DNA from: Psylliodes chrysocephalus
Lineage: Eukaryota; Arthropoda; Insecta; Coleoptera; Chrysomelidae
Direction: 5' to 3'
Assembly (NCBI GenBank): GCA_927349885.1
Contig: OV651829.1
Location: 22,067,843-22,131,842 of the forward strand
Length of the DNA stretch: 64,000 nt
Translations under genes and position numbers: made by a program
Part shown: piece after piece, positions 33,716-44,224 of the stretch
How the letters are laid out: the number at the start of each line of letters is the position of its first letter
Position numbering within the stretch: the stretch's first letter is position 1
Notes under the pieces: generated by a model
What the model was told of the DNA's origin: nothing
What the model saw: only the letters and a program-made list of their open reading frames with translations
Databases searched by the model: none

Positions 33716-34408
33716 GATAATCCCGGTAATGGGCTATCTTATTGTTATTTGATGGATATTATAATTACCTAAGTACCCTTATTTACTTTAAATAGTTAGT
33801 TTATTTTGTAATGTTATTGATGTTTTCTTAAGTACTTTGTTTTGTTAAATTATTTTGTGTATATATTGGATACCGAATTGTAAATAGTCACATTTGAAAA
33901 AGAAGTTGTACTTCGAAACATATGTCATGTTAGTGTTTGTTTAAAAATTTTTATTTTTAAAATAAAAGTGTGAAAATCTACCAAATTTGGTTTTACTCTT
34001 TCAAAATCTCTACTTTGTTTCAAGTGAACATGTCAATAAATTTATTAATGGCTTCTTTTGATCACATAAATAAACAGGTAATAAGTAAATGTAGCTAAAA
34101 TTTATAATACGAGTTAATTAGTCTAAAACAAGGATTACAATGAGATATTGCAAATTTCAATAAAAGAAAGTTCTTGTTTCTGTTTCGGCCGAAACTAAGA
34201 AAGGAGCCGAAATTTGGTTTCTGTATCGGTTATAAAACCGTATTTTGGTCGGACCTGACAAGCCAGGTAGTTAAACGAGGAGAGGAATAGTAATCGAACG
34301 TGCCGAATTTAGCGCGCCTAACGGTCATTAGACGAGTCTGGCAAGGCTTTCAAGGTGTTCCACATTAGCCAGATTGTATTTTAAGCTGTTGTCATAATAT
34401 ACATTTTT

Positions 34409-35536
34409 ACTTTCCTATCTGTATACAGATATAAGGAAAGTATAGGAATCATGATTTTTTTCGACCTCGAGTTTTCGACGGATTTTTACGTTTTGAGGTC
34501 CCCTGAATCCGTTTTGACTATTTTCGCGATGATGTCTGTGTGTGTGTGTGTGTGTGTCTGTGTGTGTGTGTGTGTGTGTGTCTGTGTGTGTGTCTGTATA
34601 ACGCATAACTCATGAACCGATACACAGAAAAACACCAAATTTTAAACTTAAGCTTTGTTTCAGCGTCTAATGAGCTGATTAGATTTTGGGCAGAGTCGGA
34701 ACATTTGGGGGGGTACTTTATAGGTGGTCATTTTTATATTTTATGGAATATATCTGTTATTTACGTTTGGAGAAGAAAATTCTTTAAATAAAAGTTACTT
34801 CTAATATTATTATCTATAATTTTTGTTCTATACAAAATTTTCCTAAAATGGTCCGTATTCGAGAAATTTGACAAAATGTAAAAAAAATATTTTTTTATAA
34901 AAATTGTTCAAATAAAAGTTGTTTGTAATATAATTCTCTATAATTTTTATTCTTTACATAATTTCTCTAAAATGGACCGTATTCAAGATATTTGAGAAAA
35001 TGTGTAAATTTCGAATTTTGAAGAAAACTCAAAAACGGATGAAGAAAAAAACATTAAATTTTAAACTTAAGGTTTATTTCGGCCTGACGTGAAATGATTA
35101 GATTTTGGACAAAGTCGGAACATCTGGGGGGGTACTTTATGGGAGGCCGTTTTTATATTTTATGGAATATATCTGTTATTTATGTTTGGAGAGGAAAATT
35201 GTTCAAATAAAAGTTACTTCTAATATTATTATCTGTAACTTTTGTTTTATGTAAAAATTTCCTGAAATGGTCCGTATTCGAGAAATTTGACAAAATGTGC
35301 AAAATTCTGATTTTTATTATGAAAGTTTTTGAAATAAAAGTTGTTTGCGGTATCGATCTCTATAATTTTTGTTTATACATGATTTTTCTAAAATGGACCG
35401 TAAAGAAAAAATTGAAAGAATTGAATATCTATAGAAAAATGTTTCGAGGTAGATGTATGTGGACAATGTATATATTTAGTTTATCCTCTAAACATTTATA
35501 TAACTAGATAGGAAAGTCATGTGTTGGACACATCAG
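34409..35536 (-). repeat. Dispersed repeat family A, copy 3
   Basis: Reverse-oriented relative to 23283-24252. Ends ACTTTCCTATCT (34409) and AGATAGGAAAGT (35506-35517), followed by the CATGTGTTGGACACATC hairpin. It contains a TG-rich microsatellite (34534-34598) and two units about 420 bp apart (TTAGATTTTGG near 34678 and 35098). It lies inside the hAT-like element, so it arrived later or was carried in. Confidence 0.65.
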
Positions 35537-35551
35537 ATACATTTTTCTAGT

Positions 35552-35815
35552 AGTGAGAACACTTGTAACAGGGATCCTTACTGGACATTGCCAACTAAAA
35601 TGACACCTTAGTAAACTGAGAGTAGTAGAAGATAGTGCAGATTTTGTGAGTAGGAAGAAAAAATCTTCATTCACATTCTAACTAAATGTGTAGCACTTCA
35701 GAATCCAAGGGCACTATACCTAGGAGCATATCAAATAGAAGAGGGAGATTTACCTAACTTGAAGCCACTCCAAATCCTACACTTCCTTGAGAAGATATAA
35801 TTGGAAGGATCTTTA
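35552..35815 (+). pseudogene. C-terminal fragment of an R1/LOA-type LINE ORF2
   Basis: Frames together read RTLVTGILTGHCQLK, HLSKLRVVEDS, then QNPRALYLGAYQIEE and LQILHFLEKI, paralleling the C-terminal domain of the ORF at 48968-50521 (LIGHCRLNKHMFNIGLTEEA). The cysteine cluster is damaged by frameshifts. It is a short relic within the hAT-like element. Confidence 0.6.
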
Positions 35816-36527
35816 TTCGCGATTGAAGCTAAGTGATACGCCCTCTGGAGGAAATTTGTAGAAGGTCCCTATAAGTAGGATATCGTTCAGTGTTGCCAGA
35901 AGTAGCAAAATTTCGCTACGTCGTCGGATTTTAGCTCTTGAAGAAGTGGATAAGACCTTTTATTTAAGAATCAAAATTTGTATATAGTAATATGTAATCA
36001 TACTCTATATTTATTTAAGGACTTTTTTATAAAACCGATTTAATATATTAATTTTTTTTTTAATTTCAGTTCATTTATTAATTTTGTTTTAAAATCAGTT
36101 CATCATTTGGCAACGAGTTCATTGTTTACATTTTAATTTGTATCAATTACAATTCGAGTTTTTCTTACTTTTTAGCTTTAAATTTGTTTATTTCTTATAG
36201 TATGTGATAGTGTTTATGTTAAACAAATCTGCGAAAAAGTCCCCAGCAAATTGCAATCTATATGGTGTTAATGTCGAAATTAAAACAGAAGTATTCATTA
36301 TTTTCCAAGTGCAAGTCGTAAAATTTAGTTTTTTACCATAAATGGATATCTACAAATTCACTATATTGAAATTTTGCAAAACTTTGTTTAAAATCGATAT
36401 ATGATATTTTATCCATTTTCATAGATTCGTCAGAATTTTTTTACTTAACTTCAGTAGGTATACCTCTAGAACTATTATATATTATATGACTAGGGCTAGG
36501 GCTTTAGCCCCCCCAGATCTGATGACA
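35816..36527. other. Interior of the hAT-like element, no gene
   Basis: AT-rich, with no recognisable coding sequence up to the C-run and terminal inverted repeat. Confidence 0.35.
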
Positions 36528-36967
36528 TAACTTCGCCCATGGACGATAGTCTAATTTATTTCTTTAAAAAACACTATTTACAATTTATTTATGACGTACT
36601 ATTTAATTTATATAATACTTAGACAGTAACTAACAATTCTAATTTATTTATTACACTTTAACTTTTCATTCCAATATTCTATACTAAAACTAAACTCGGC
36701 GCTGATACGTCGGCTATTTATATTAGTTCAACTCTTCTACTGGAAAATGCTAGAGGCTCTCGAAGATTCCACTTCTATGACTAAACGGCACTCCCCGCCG
36801 TTCCAGCTGTTTCTAGTACATCTGCGGCAGGCATTCCGTCGTATTCTTGTATATTCCAGACGCGGGCCGGCTGTTTCCACACGTCAGCGTTGCTTCGATC
36901 ACGAGTCGGTTGCCATGTGAAGGTTGCGTGCGTACACAGGGTCGGATTAGGAATTTCATAACAGTAA

Positions 36968-38466
36968 GAATTCTGACGGGCATTTCTTAATACAACTAGA
37001 AACGTTCACAATATCTTTTAGAGACAAATGGTCCTAAAAAAAAAAAAATAAAAAAATTGTAAAAATGCACATGCCCATGCCTTTGGCTTAATTGTGTCCA
37101 ATTTTTTATTCTGTGCCAGTTAGAGTTTTGGTTGTGTGTACGTAACCAATAAAATTTGGTAACCTAATATTTTAAAGTTGAATCGATTTTTACTATATTT
37201 TTATCGACTTTATAATTTGGCAAAATGCATCTAAGTTATTTTGTATTTGATTCGTCGTGGTTTATTCTCTACAGTAATATTTTGACTGCAATAGAAACTA
37301 TTAGTTCTTTAAGTCTGGTATAATTATTATTAAATTATGTTAAATAGTAGGTACAGGATTAGGTATACCACATTTGAAAGTACCCTCGTAGACAATTGGC
37401 AATCAATTCTTGTAAATTATAGAAAAGTTAGGCAAATTGCTTTGTTGCAGTTTTTAAAGCATAAATGATTTATAAATGCTTTTTGTGCAACTAAAACCTT
37501 CGCCAAATGTAAAATACATGAAGGTCAAAAATTAAAAAGAAAATTTTTTGGTGAAATAATGTGATAATGGTCTGTAAACACCAGATACTTAATTATTGCT
37601 TATTAGTAAGAATAATTTAATCTAATGTTTCTTTTATTAATACATTTTTACTTACATAAAAATTTATTTTTATTTTTAACGTTCAATTGAATTTTTAGGG
37701 TGTGGGAGTGAAAAAATCGACACAAAATAGTATAGACTTTCACATTAAAGTGAACCTCGTAAAATTTGCATCAGGGTTAAACAAAAAGGCAATATATTTT
37801 TTTATTTTTTTGTTATGTCCCATAACTAAAGTATATTGCAAGACGCCATATCGACTGAAACCTTTATAAATTTAGACATTGCACTGATCTAAAGAATTCA
37901 CAACAATTTTATTTTTGGAGAACATAAATAAAACGTTTTTTCTTTGTAAAACCTGTTTCACGCCATACCAATAAAGTCTTATTGCTATTTAAAGGTTCCG
38001 AATAAAGGTTCTTATAAATGTAGCACCAAAGTGTTTACGGTTCCAAATTGGTTCCAAATACGGTAACTATAAATTTGTCTTTAAAATACTATTTGAGATT
38101 GCTTTATTAAACCCTTGTAAGTATCTACAAAATAGATTTATTATATTTTGCCGCACATTAATAAAGCATTTATAAGGGAACTAAAAAACTTTCTTGATTT
38201 ATAATCTGGTGCCCAATTTAAGCTTGTTAGGAGTTGTATAAAGCCTGTTTAAAGAGGGGTTGACACATAACTATATGGAGTCCTTCCCCTGAAAATTTAA
38301 GTTCGGATTCACAGTTTTAGCGCTCCCAAAACAGTTAATATTCGTATTGATGACCTTTATTTTAGAAAAATACAAAAACAAAGAAGTCCTGTAGAGGACA
38401 GTCTTTTGTTTTTAGTTCCCCATTGCTTTTTTGTCTTATCTATTACGTTTCAGTAAATTATATACA
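36968..38466. other. AT-rich sequence, nothing recognised
   Basis: Low-complexity A/T runs (for example at 37036-37056); no gene or structured repeat identified. Confidence 0.3.
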
Positions 38467-38529
38467 TTGCTGGACAATAATGCTGTTTTGCTCGACAAAT
38501 ATATCGTTTTACTGGACAAATACGACGTT
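38467..38529 (+). repeat. Three tandem 21-bp units encoding heptads
   Basis: Units start at 38467, 38488 and 38509 (TTGCTGGACAATAATGCTGTT and variants). In the open + frame (38431-38658) they read LLDNNAV, LLDKYIV, LLDKYDV. Whether the 75-codon frame is expressed is unknown; no family recognised. Confidence 0.5.
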
Positions 38530-39222
38530 TCGCTATACGTTTGCTATACAAGATCAAATGCTGGACAGACTTTGAAAATGCTGTACGTACAGCGAAGTGC
38601 TGTGGAGCAGGGAGATAAATTGGAAAAGCATTTGGTAGGTGGAGATGAGATGCGGTAAACGTCAAACCCTGTCGCGGTAATGTGTGTTCGTCGATGTCGT
38701 TTTATAGAATAAAAATAATACCAAACGTTTTAAATTATTGCCGGCAATCTTTTCCATTTATGGACTAGGAATAATTATTTAAGCAATTAATAATGTACCA
38801 AATAATAATTCTACAAAATTTCAACAGCTATTCGTTATTTATTAAACTATTTACGCGAAATATTTCGCGTTCACTTCGGTTAACTCTCAAATAAAATATA
38901 CATAATTTACTTATTCATCTGAGGCAAAACTGAGGTAAAACTGTCAAATGAAGTGGGAGAACTGAGAAAACCCTTTACAAATTCTGTCCTTGCTCTACTT
39001 ATGGTCCCCTATCCTAGATTAAATCTCGCCCTTCAGATATACATGTAAATATAAACGTGTAATGTAAACAAAGTCATTTTTTATTATTAAATACTTTATT
39101 ATTATTATTAGCTGAGGGGAGAAGTTCATTTAATAAATTTGTGTGTGAGTCCATCAAGAAAACTAGTTAAATTTATATGTTTTTTCTAAACACGATGCGC
39201 TTATTCAGAAGTGTAATAAGAG

Positions 39223-39739
39223 TTGCCTATACCTAGTTACAACAGCTTACAAAATCATTGTAAATTTTCCTATCAGCAACACTGTAAACACCGTTCCTCC
39301 GCTGTTCGTATAAATGTTCACCAAAGTGAAGTAAACTTAACTTCAGTGTTGCCAAGTCACTTCAAGACGACATCTACCGGTAAAAGGTTAATAAACAGAA
39401 AAATTGTATGGTGTGGTCTGGTTAATTATTCTATACGGCAATTTATAACGAGTTATTATTCGAGAAATATTTTATCCCTAATATTTTTACTTGAAAAGGA
39501 AAAGGTTCGTAAATGTCCATTCACAATAAAGGTTAAGATATTATATAAAATAATCAAATATAAAAAGGATAGTGTGTTGTGCAGTGTTATAGGAAAAAGA
39601 TGCGAAATTTCACCGCTAGAGCTACATAAAAGCCTACAAGCAAGACATATACGCCGTACGAAAAGGCTATATCTAATAATACACCATATTTAACTACTTA
39701 TGCAAACAATTATGGATCATTTAGATACGAAATAAAACT
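39223..39739 (+). other. Possible 5'UTR exon of the ZMYND8-type gene
   Basis: A strong donor, AAACT|GTAAGTA, ends this segment at 39739, 784 bp before the acceptor of the first large coding exon. Part of it (39345-39385) is less AT-rich. The 156-codon frame within shows no protein motif and may be chance. It is an alternative first exon to 26889-26902. Confidence 0.3.
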
Positions 39740-40530
39740 GTAAGTACATACTGAAGAACGTCTATTAAAAATAATAGGTACATTGAAATTTTTACTTCCT
39801 TATTAAAATTGACAATATTAAAGGAACTAAATTGACATTTTTACAAGATATAGGTGTAAGTAAGTAGAAATGCAAACATTGAATCCAACATACCTTCCAA
39901 TACCCATTCTCAAATAGGTATAATATCCAACACCCCTACTTATTAAACTCTTCCAAGTTGTACCTAAATTGCTCTGTACCTTCAGTCACAAAGGTTTAAT
40001 GAAACTGGTGCACTAACAATATCTTGTTGTATCATAACTTCTCCTTTATTAATATAATCCTTGGCTATATAAACTTTTGTATCAAATTTGTATGAACTTC
40101 AAAAGTAATTCGAACTGAAATCTCGAAGCAAGTCTTTTAGATAACCTTATGAAAGTGCTATAAATTCAGCTTCTATTTTTTACTTGCTAGATAGTATTCC
40201 TTATCTAATCAAGAATATATAACACAACTACATATAAACATTTTACTTAATTCTTTCTTTTTTTTCTCACAACACTTTTGACCTGTTTTTTAAACAAATG
40301 TATTACTTACATGATACATTTTTACTTCCAAATGATTCAGTATGTTAGTTCACAAGTGTTACTTGAATTTAAATGTGAAACCTCAATTTTACTAGGTTAT
40401 ATAACTAGTTAGTATTTTATTAAATGTAGGTAACATATGCCTTGCAATAATCCCAAATGTGAATGGTTTTCAACACATACCTACCTGATTTATACATATT
40501 TCTAATGGTAATACTCTTTATAGTCTCAAA

Positions 40531-41064
40531 ATGTGTGATCAAGAAACCCCCAACACTGTGGATGCTACTAAAAATTCAAACTCTGACAACACAAACCCAC
40601 AAGATAGTTCTACATCTATCCATCAAAATGACAGTTCGATTGAACCTCATTCAGACATTACAGATAATCAAGAAGCCACTGACAATGACAAACAATGTGA
40701 TGACTTTGACCAATCGTCAAATATATCAAGAGAACTTAAATCCTTACTAGCTCTGTCGAAGGAAGCCAATCTAAAGACTAACATATCTCACAAGCGCAAG
40801 AAAGAGGCTGCCCGTAGTTTTTCATTGGAAGCTGATTCCAAGAAATCAGTCAAACTGGCTTCTGAAAATAAGCATTTTAAGTTTCCAGTTACAGCAGAGG
40901 CTGAGTTAGATGAACTTCCAGAACAGGAGAATAAATTTCAAAATGAGACTTTAAAAATTTTCAAAAGGAAACGGAATAGTTTAAGTGAGAATTCCGGTAG
41001 TGCTGCTGATTCAGAAGAATTCGGTAAACGGAATAAGAAGGCTCGTGAATATAAAGTATTTAAG
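40531..41064 (+). CDS. ZMYND8: ZMYND8-type chromatin reader, N-terminal exon
   Basis: Starts at ATG 40531, seven bases after a TTTATAG acceptor, and ends at a TTTAAG|GTAAGT donor in phase 0, giving 178 residues. The protein is a nuclear reader of histone marks that recruits chromatin regulators. This exon encodes the disordered N-terminal region: Ser/Asn/Asp-rich (MCDQETPNTVDATK), then basic nuclear-localisation-like stretches (HKRKKEAAR, FKRKRNSLSE, KRNKKAREYK). No domain is expected here. The assignment comes from the following exons, which continue in frame with PHD, bromodomain and PWWP. Upstream in-frame coding is possible through the exon at 26889. The exon has no internal stops and is richer in codons typical of genes than its flanks. 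Confidence 0.85.
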
Positions 41065-43285
41065 GTAAGTGTTTTGATTATTTATCAGTTGGAATTGTAT
41101 ACTTAGCATTATTGTGTTTATTGGTGTTATAGTTTATTAATGACTATATTTTTTTATATTTGCCAGGTTAAAAGCCTCTAGAAATAAAACTATAGCACTT
41201 TTGTTCCATAAATAGTATCTGAAAAAACTTGTGGTTGACCAGGTTGTTCATGATAAGACATATCTCACTATAATTTTATATTTAGTACCAAAATACCTTT
41301 TAAGATAGTCTCTTGTCGATTTTGGTCAATCATAAATCTATTTGCTGTTTATTACTTCCAAAAAATTCCCAATTTAAAACTATTTATAAATTAATATACA
41401 GTAAAAAATAATTTGTTGATCTATAAAAAATAACAGAATCACAAATCTACAAATAAAAGTCTTAATACATCAATTGGAATATTAAATAGTTATACACTGT
41501 AAAAAATAATAATCATGATAGGTATGTTAACTTGCAAATAATATTTAGATATCATTTTTCATCAAAGATATCCTTTTGTCCTTCAAGCTACATCTAATTT
41601 TAGGATATTTGTCATTAAATGTCACTATTAAAACTATAATAATCTACTACTGACATTACTGATAATAGAAATTGTAAATTTGCTACATTTTTGAAATACT
41701 GGTTTGCAAACAAAAATGGTAACTATTTTTACTAACTTAGATTTATTGATAAGAACTTGTTCTATAAAAGGAGAAAGTTACTCTGTCACTTTAAAAATGT
41801 ATGTTTAATAACAAGTTTTTAACTACATGCTGATAATATTGTTATCAAAACCCTATTTGCAGTTCATTTTATTAAAAACACTGTGAAACATTCATAACAA
41901 AATCAATAATTCATTAATATTTGCTGATACTGCTCTGTTATTAAAGAATATACTTGTTTTTTTTTGACAAAAACTTGTGGCTGGTTATATTTCTTTAAAT
42001 CATAATTATTTTGATAGCATCTGTGTGTAAAATAAATTTTATTATTCACGAACACATAAAACAATTCCAATACTTTGTGTTATTATTATTTGGGCATTCC
42101 ATTCAATAATAGGTCTGTTCCAGCATTGATCAGAAACAAATCACTGTGCAATGGGCAATATATAATTTGGGGGTCCAAATAGTCTACTGTGCAAAATCCT
42201 GGTGTCAATGATTGGTTTCTGATCGTTGTTGGATCAAACCTATTGAATGATATTGTTATACTTAAATGTTACAATATCAATAGATTTAAAAAAATGATTT
42301 ATTGGTGCATTATTTATACAATTAAATATATAGTGTTGGCCACTGAACCTTTTCTAATATACTTTTCACAAGTGCATGTGAAAATTACAGAAAAGAGAAG
42401 GCTAGAAACGAATAATATCTACATTGCAAGGTTATAAGGCCCAACCCTGTTGTAACTTTGGCAGGACCATATAAACTGGGATCACTGATATGATCCGTTT
42501 CCTGCTCACTCTAATGCTAACTGTCTGTAGCTTTTACAATCACTTGTGCAGTAAGTAGTAAGTTTGCTGTCGATACTGTATATTACTACCTTCATTTGTA
42601 TGAGTAAATGTAATGTTTAGCATTAGAACATCTTAGTGAAAGAATCTGATATATACTATTAAAATTTATAAATAATAATCCCTCTAATTCATCCCCTTAC
42701 GACTGAATTGTATCCCCTGAAGACAAGTGAGTGACTTGTGTAGAGAAAGGGATGGCTATTATTATTATATGCTGTGGCGTTCAGGCGAACTTAAAGATGA
42801 ATTATGGTGCCATTTGACTTACAGGTGAGGAAAACCTCACCCACCATAATTTAAATGGTAATGCTTGGTGATTTTTATAATCTGGATATCATATCAACAG
42901 AAATAAAATAACAATCTTTATTTTGCTCATCAATAAAATTACAAAAAAGTACCTATTAAAAAATTATAAAATAGTTTAAAAGGAAAAAAAAATTATTGAA
43001 CAATTAAAACAAAATCAAAATCAATTCCAAATCATTAAGAATCAAGGGTAAAGTCTCAATCCTCTATATGCAGGTCTGGTATTCCTCTATACCAGGAATT
43101 CCCAAACTATTTTCGACTAGGTATGATGATGGAAAAGCGTAAGGTATTTTTCAGCAATGTTCCACAATGCAGGATAATGTATTAATGTTGCTAATAGAAA
43201 TTTGATAGAAAAAACTGATCATAACCCTTCAAAGCTGTGGAAAACTATAAATAATGTTATTCACCAAAGTCACAAATCTAACAAC
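41065..43285. other. Intron sequence, mostly featureless
   Basis: AT-rich. A nested hairpin lies at 42800-42851. A LINE-like 3' tail facing left (AATAAAATAACAATCTTTATTTTG) is near 42902-42926. Nothing else recognised. Confidence 0.35.
42800..42851. repeat. Nested hairpin
   Basis: Outer arms AATTATGGTG / CACCATAATT (10 bp) enclose inner arms GGTGAGG / CCTCACC with an AAA loop. Function unknown. Confidence 0.5.
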
Positions 43286-44219
43286 ATATAATAATAAATA
43301 ATCTTTATTTAATATAGGAAGTCCTAATACATAGTAGTTTTTTTAAAAATATTACATATCAATCTGCAAATTTAGTTGAATAAATAAAATAAAATCTTGA
43401 TAGAATTAGTAATAAAATCAGTAATAAAAGTAAGACGTTTAGTACTAAAGTTAAAATAAAATAAATACATATTAAAGTAAACATAAAGTAAAGTTACAAA
43501 GTTAAATCAGTTAATTTAATTTACGGACTGGAAATAAATTGTATTAAACATTTTTTAAACTGAGGTAGAAAGGTACTCGTTTTAATTTTACTAGGCAAAG
43601 TATTAAATTCACGTAATCCACATATAAAAATAGATTTTGTTGCTATAGCTAGTCTTGTTTGTGGAATATAAAAATTATTAACAGATCTTGTACCGTAGTT
43701 ATGTATTTCATTATTGTTGATGATAAAATCATTGAAGTACTCAGGAAGTTTTTTATTTTTTGCTTTATAAACAAAAGTCATTGCTAAATAATAAAATCTT
43801 TGTCTGACTGAAATCCAACTTAAAGTTGTCAGCATACCATTTATTGGTGTGTATCTGTTACATCGAAGGATTATTCTCATTCCTCTATTTTGCAAGTTTT
43901 ATAGTCTTTGTAAACAGCTATTATCCAATTTATAAAGTAATGATCCACAGTAGTCAAAATGAGGTTGTATAATAGTTTTATATACTGTTAATCTAGAAAA
44001 AAGGGAGATATTTGAAGCAATCCTTGAGAATAAAAATAGCTTTTTTGATATTTTTTTGCATACATATTCGCAGTGAGGTTTCAATAATAGATTTTCATCT
44101 AAAATGAATCCCAAGTATTTAAATTCATTAACCCATTCAACATTCTCGTTTTCAATTCTAATGTTGTATCTATTATAGTTTATTTGATTTAATTTATATT
44201 TACTTCCCAAAATCATTGC
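43286..44219 (-). pseudogene. 5'-truncated LINE, RT C-terminal part
   Basis: Two minus-strand frames (44216-43899 and 43895-43521) form one region: MILGSKYKLNQ, then VNEFKYLGFILDENLLLKPH, TVYKTIIQPHFDYCG, LQRL | MQNRGMRIIL, NYGTRSVNNFY and KIKTSTFLPQFKKCL. This is the thumb and C-terminus of a Jockey/CR1-type RT, with one frameshift or stop at 43896-43898. The 3' end has AATAAAG and a TTATTATTAT tail near 43286-43310. It is abruptly preceded by the A-tail of another minus-strand LINE at about 44220-44235. Confidence 0.8.
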
Positions 44220-44224
44220 TTTCG

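Larger units (their letters stand above)
32815..34007. mobile_element. Head-to-head Penelope-like element palindrome
   Basis: 32859-33428 and 33438-34007 are reverse complements over 570 bp; I found one mismatch, at the very centre. Each arm runs from GIY-YIG coding sequence at the centre to the 3' end TACCAAATTTGGTTTTACTC outside. A 44-bp extension (32815-32858) exists only on the left. The 12-mer ATCTCTACTTTG lies at 32803-32814 and 34006-34017, a target duplication showing the whole palindrome inserted as one unit. Penelope-like elements are known for inverted or tandem terminal arrangements and one-sided extensions. The near-perfect arms imply recent insertion or ongoing arm-to-arm conversion. 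Confidence 0.85.
32592..34254. mobile_element. Second TIR element, split by the Penelope-like insertion
   Basis: Left end TAGTGTCCGACCGAAGGTTC and right end TTTTGGTCGGAC are inverted, with further mirrored CGGTTTCGGCC / GGCCGAAAC motifs inside. The flanking octamers CTCACAAG and CTGACAAG agree at 7 of 8, suggesting a hAT MITE. About 460 bp without the insert at 32815-34005. The right terminus lacks four bases seen on the left. Confidence 0.55.
31440..36541. mobile_element. 5.1-kb hAT-like DNA transposon
   Basis: Perfect 14-bp terminal inverted repeats CATGGGCGAAGTTA ... TAACTTCGCCCATG are flanked by a perfect 8-bp duplication GACGATAG (31432-31439 and 36542-36549), the hAT signature. G-run/C-run sequences (31454-31505, 36509-36515) lie just inside both ends. 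The unoccupied paralogue at 18821 shows the target uninterrupted. No transposase was recognised, so it is non-autonomous or gutted. Its interior holds a second TIR element, a Penelope-like palindrome, a family-A repeat and an R1/LOA-type fragment. Confidence 0.85.
31429..36963 (-). repeat. Solo LTR, copy 1, split by a hAT-like insertion
   Basis: Left piece 31429-31439 (TGCGACGATAG) and right piece 36550-36963 (ending TTTCATAACA) together form a ~425-bp LTR homologous to 18821-19204. Both outer flanks are GTAA (31425-31428 and 36964-36967), a perfect 4-bp target duplication. Transcription direction is leftward, with TATAAATAG near 36710-36720 and AATAAA nearer the left end. No internal region: it is a recombinant solo LTR. 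Confidence 0.8.

Noticed and set aside
34415..34606. Thr/His repeat frame (TDTHTHTHT)
   Set aside because: It is the translation of a TG/CA microsatellite inside a family-A repeat.
39223..39693. 156-codon + frame as a protein-coding gene
   Set aside because: Its composition is unremarkable and no domain is visible; the strong donor just downstream suits a 5'UTR exon better.
40463..40750. + strand frame overlapping the ZMYND8 N-terminal exon
   Set aside because: It is an out-of-frame shadow; the frame from 40531 is the one that splices into the PHD exon.
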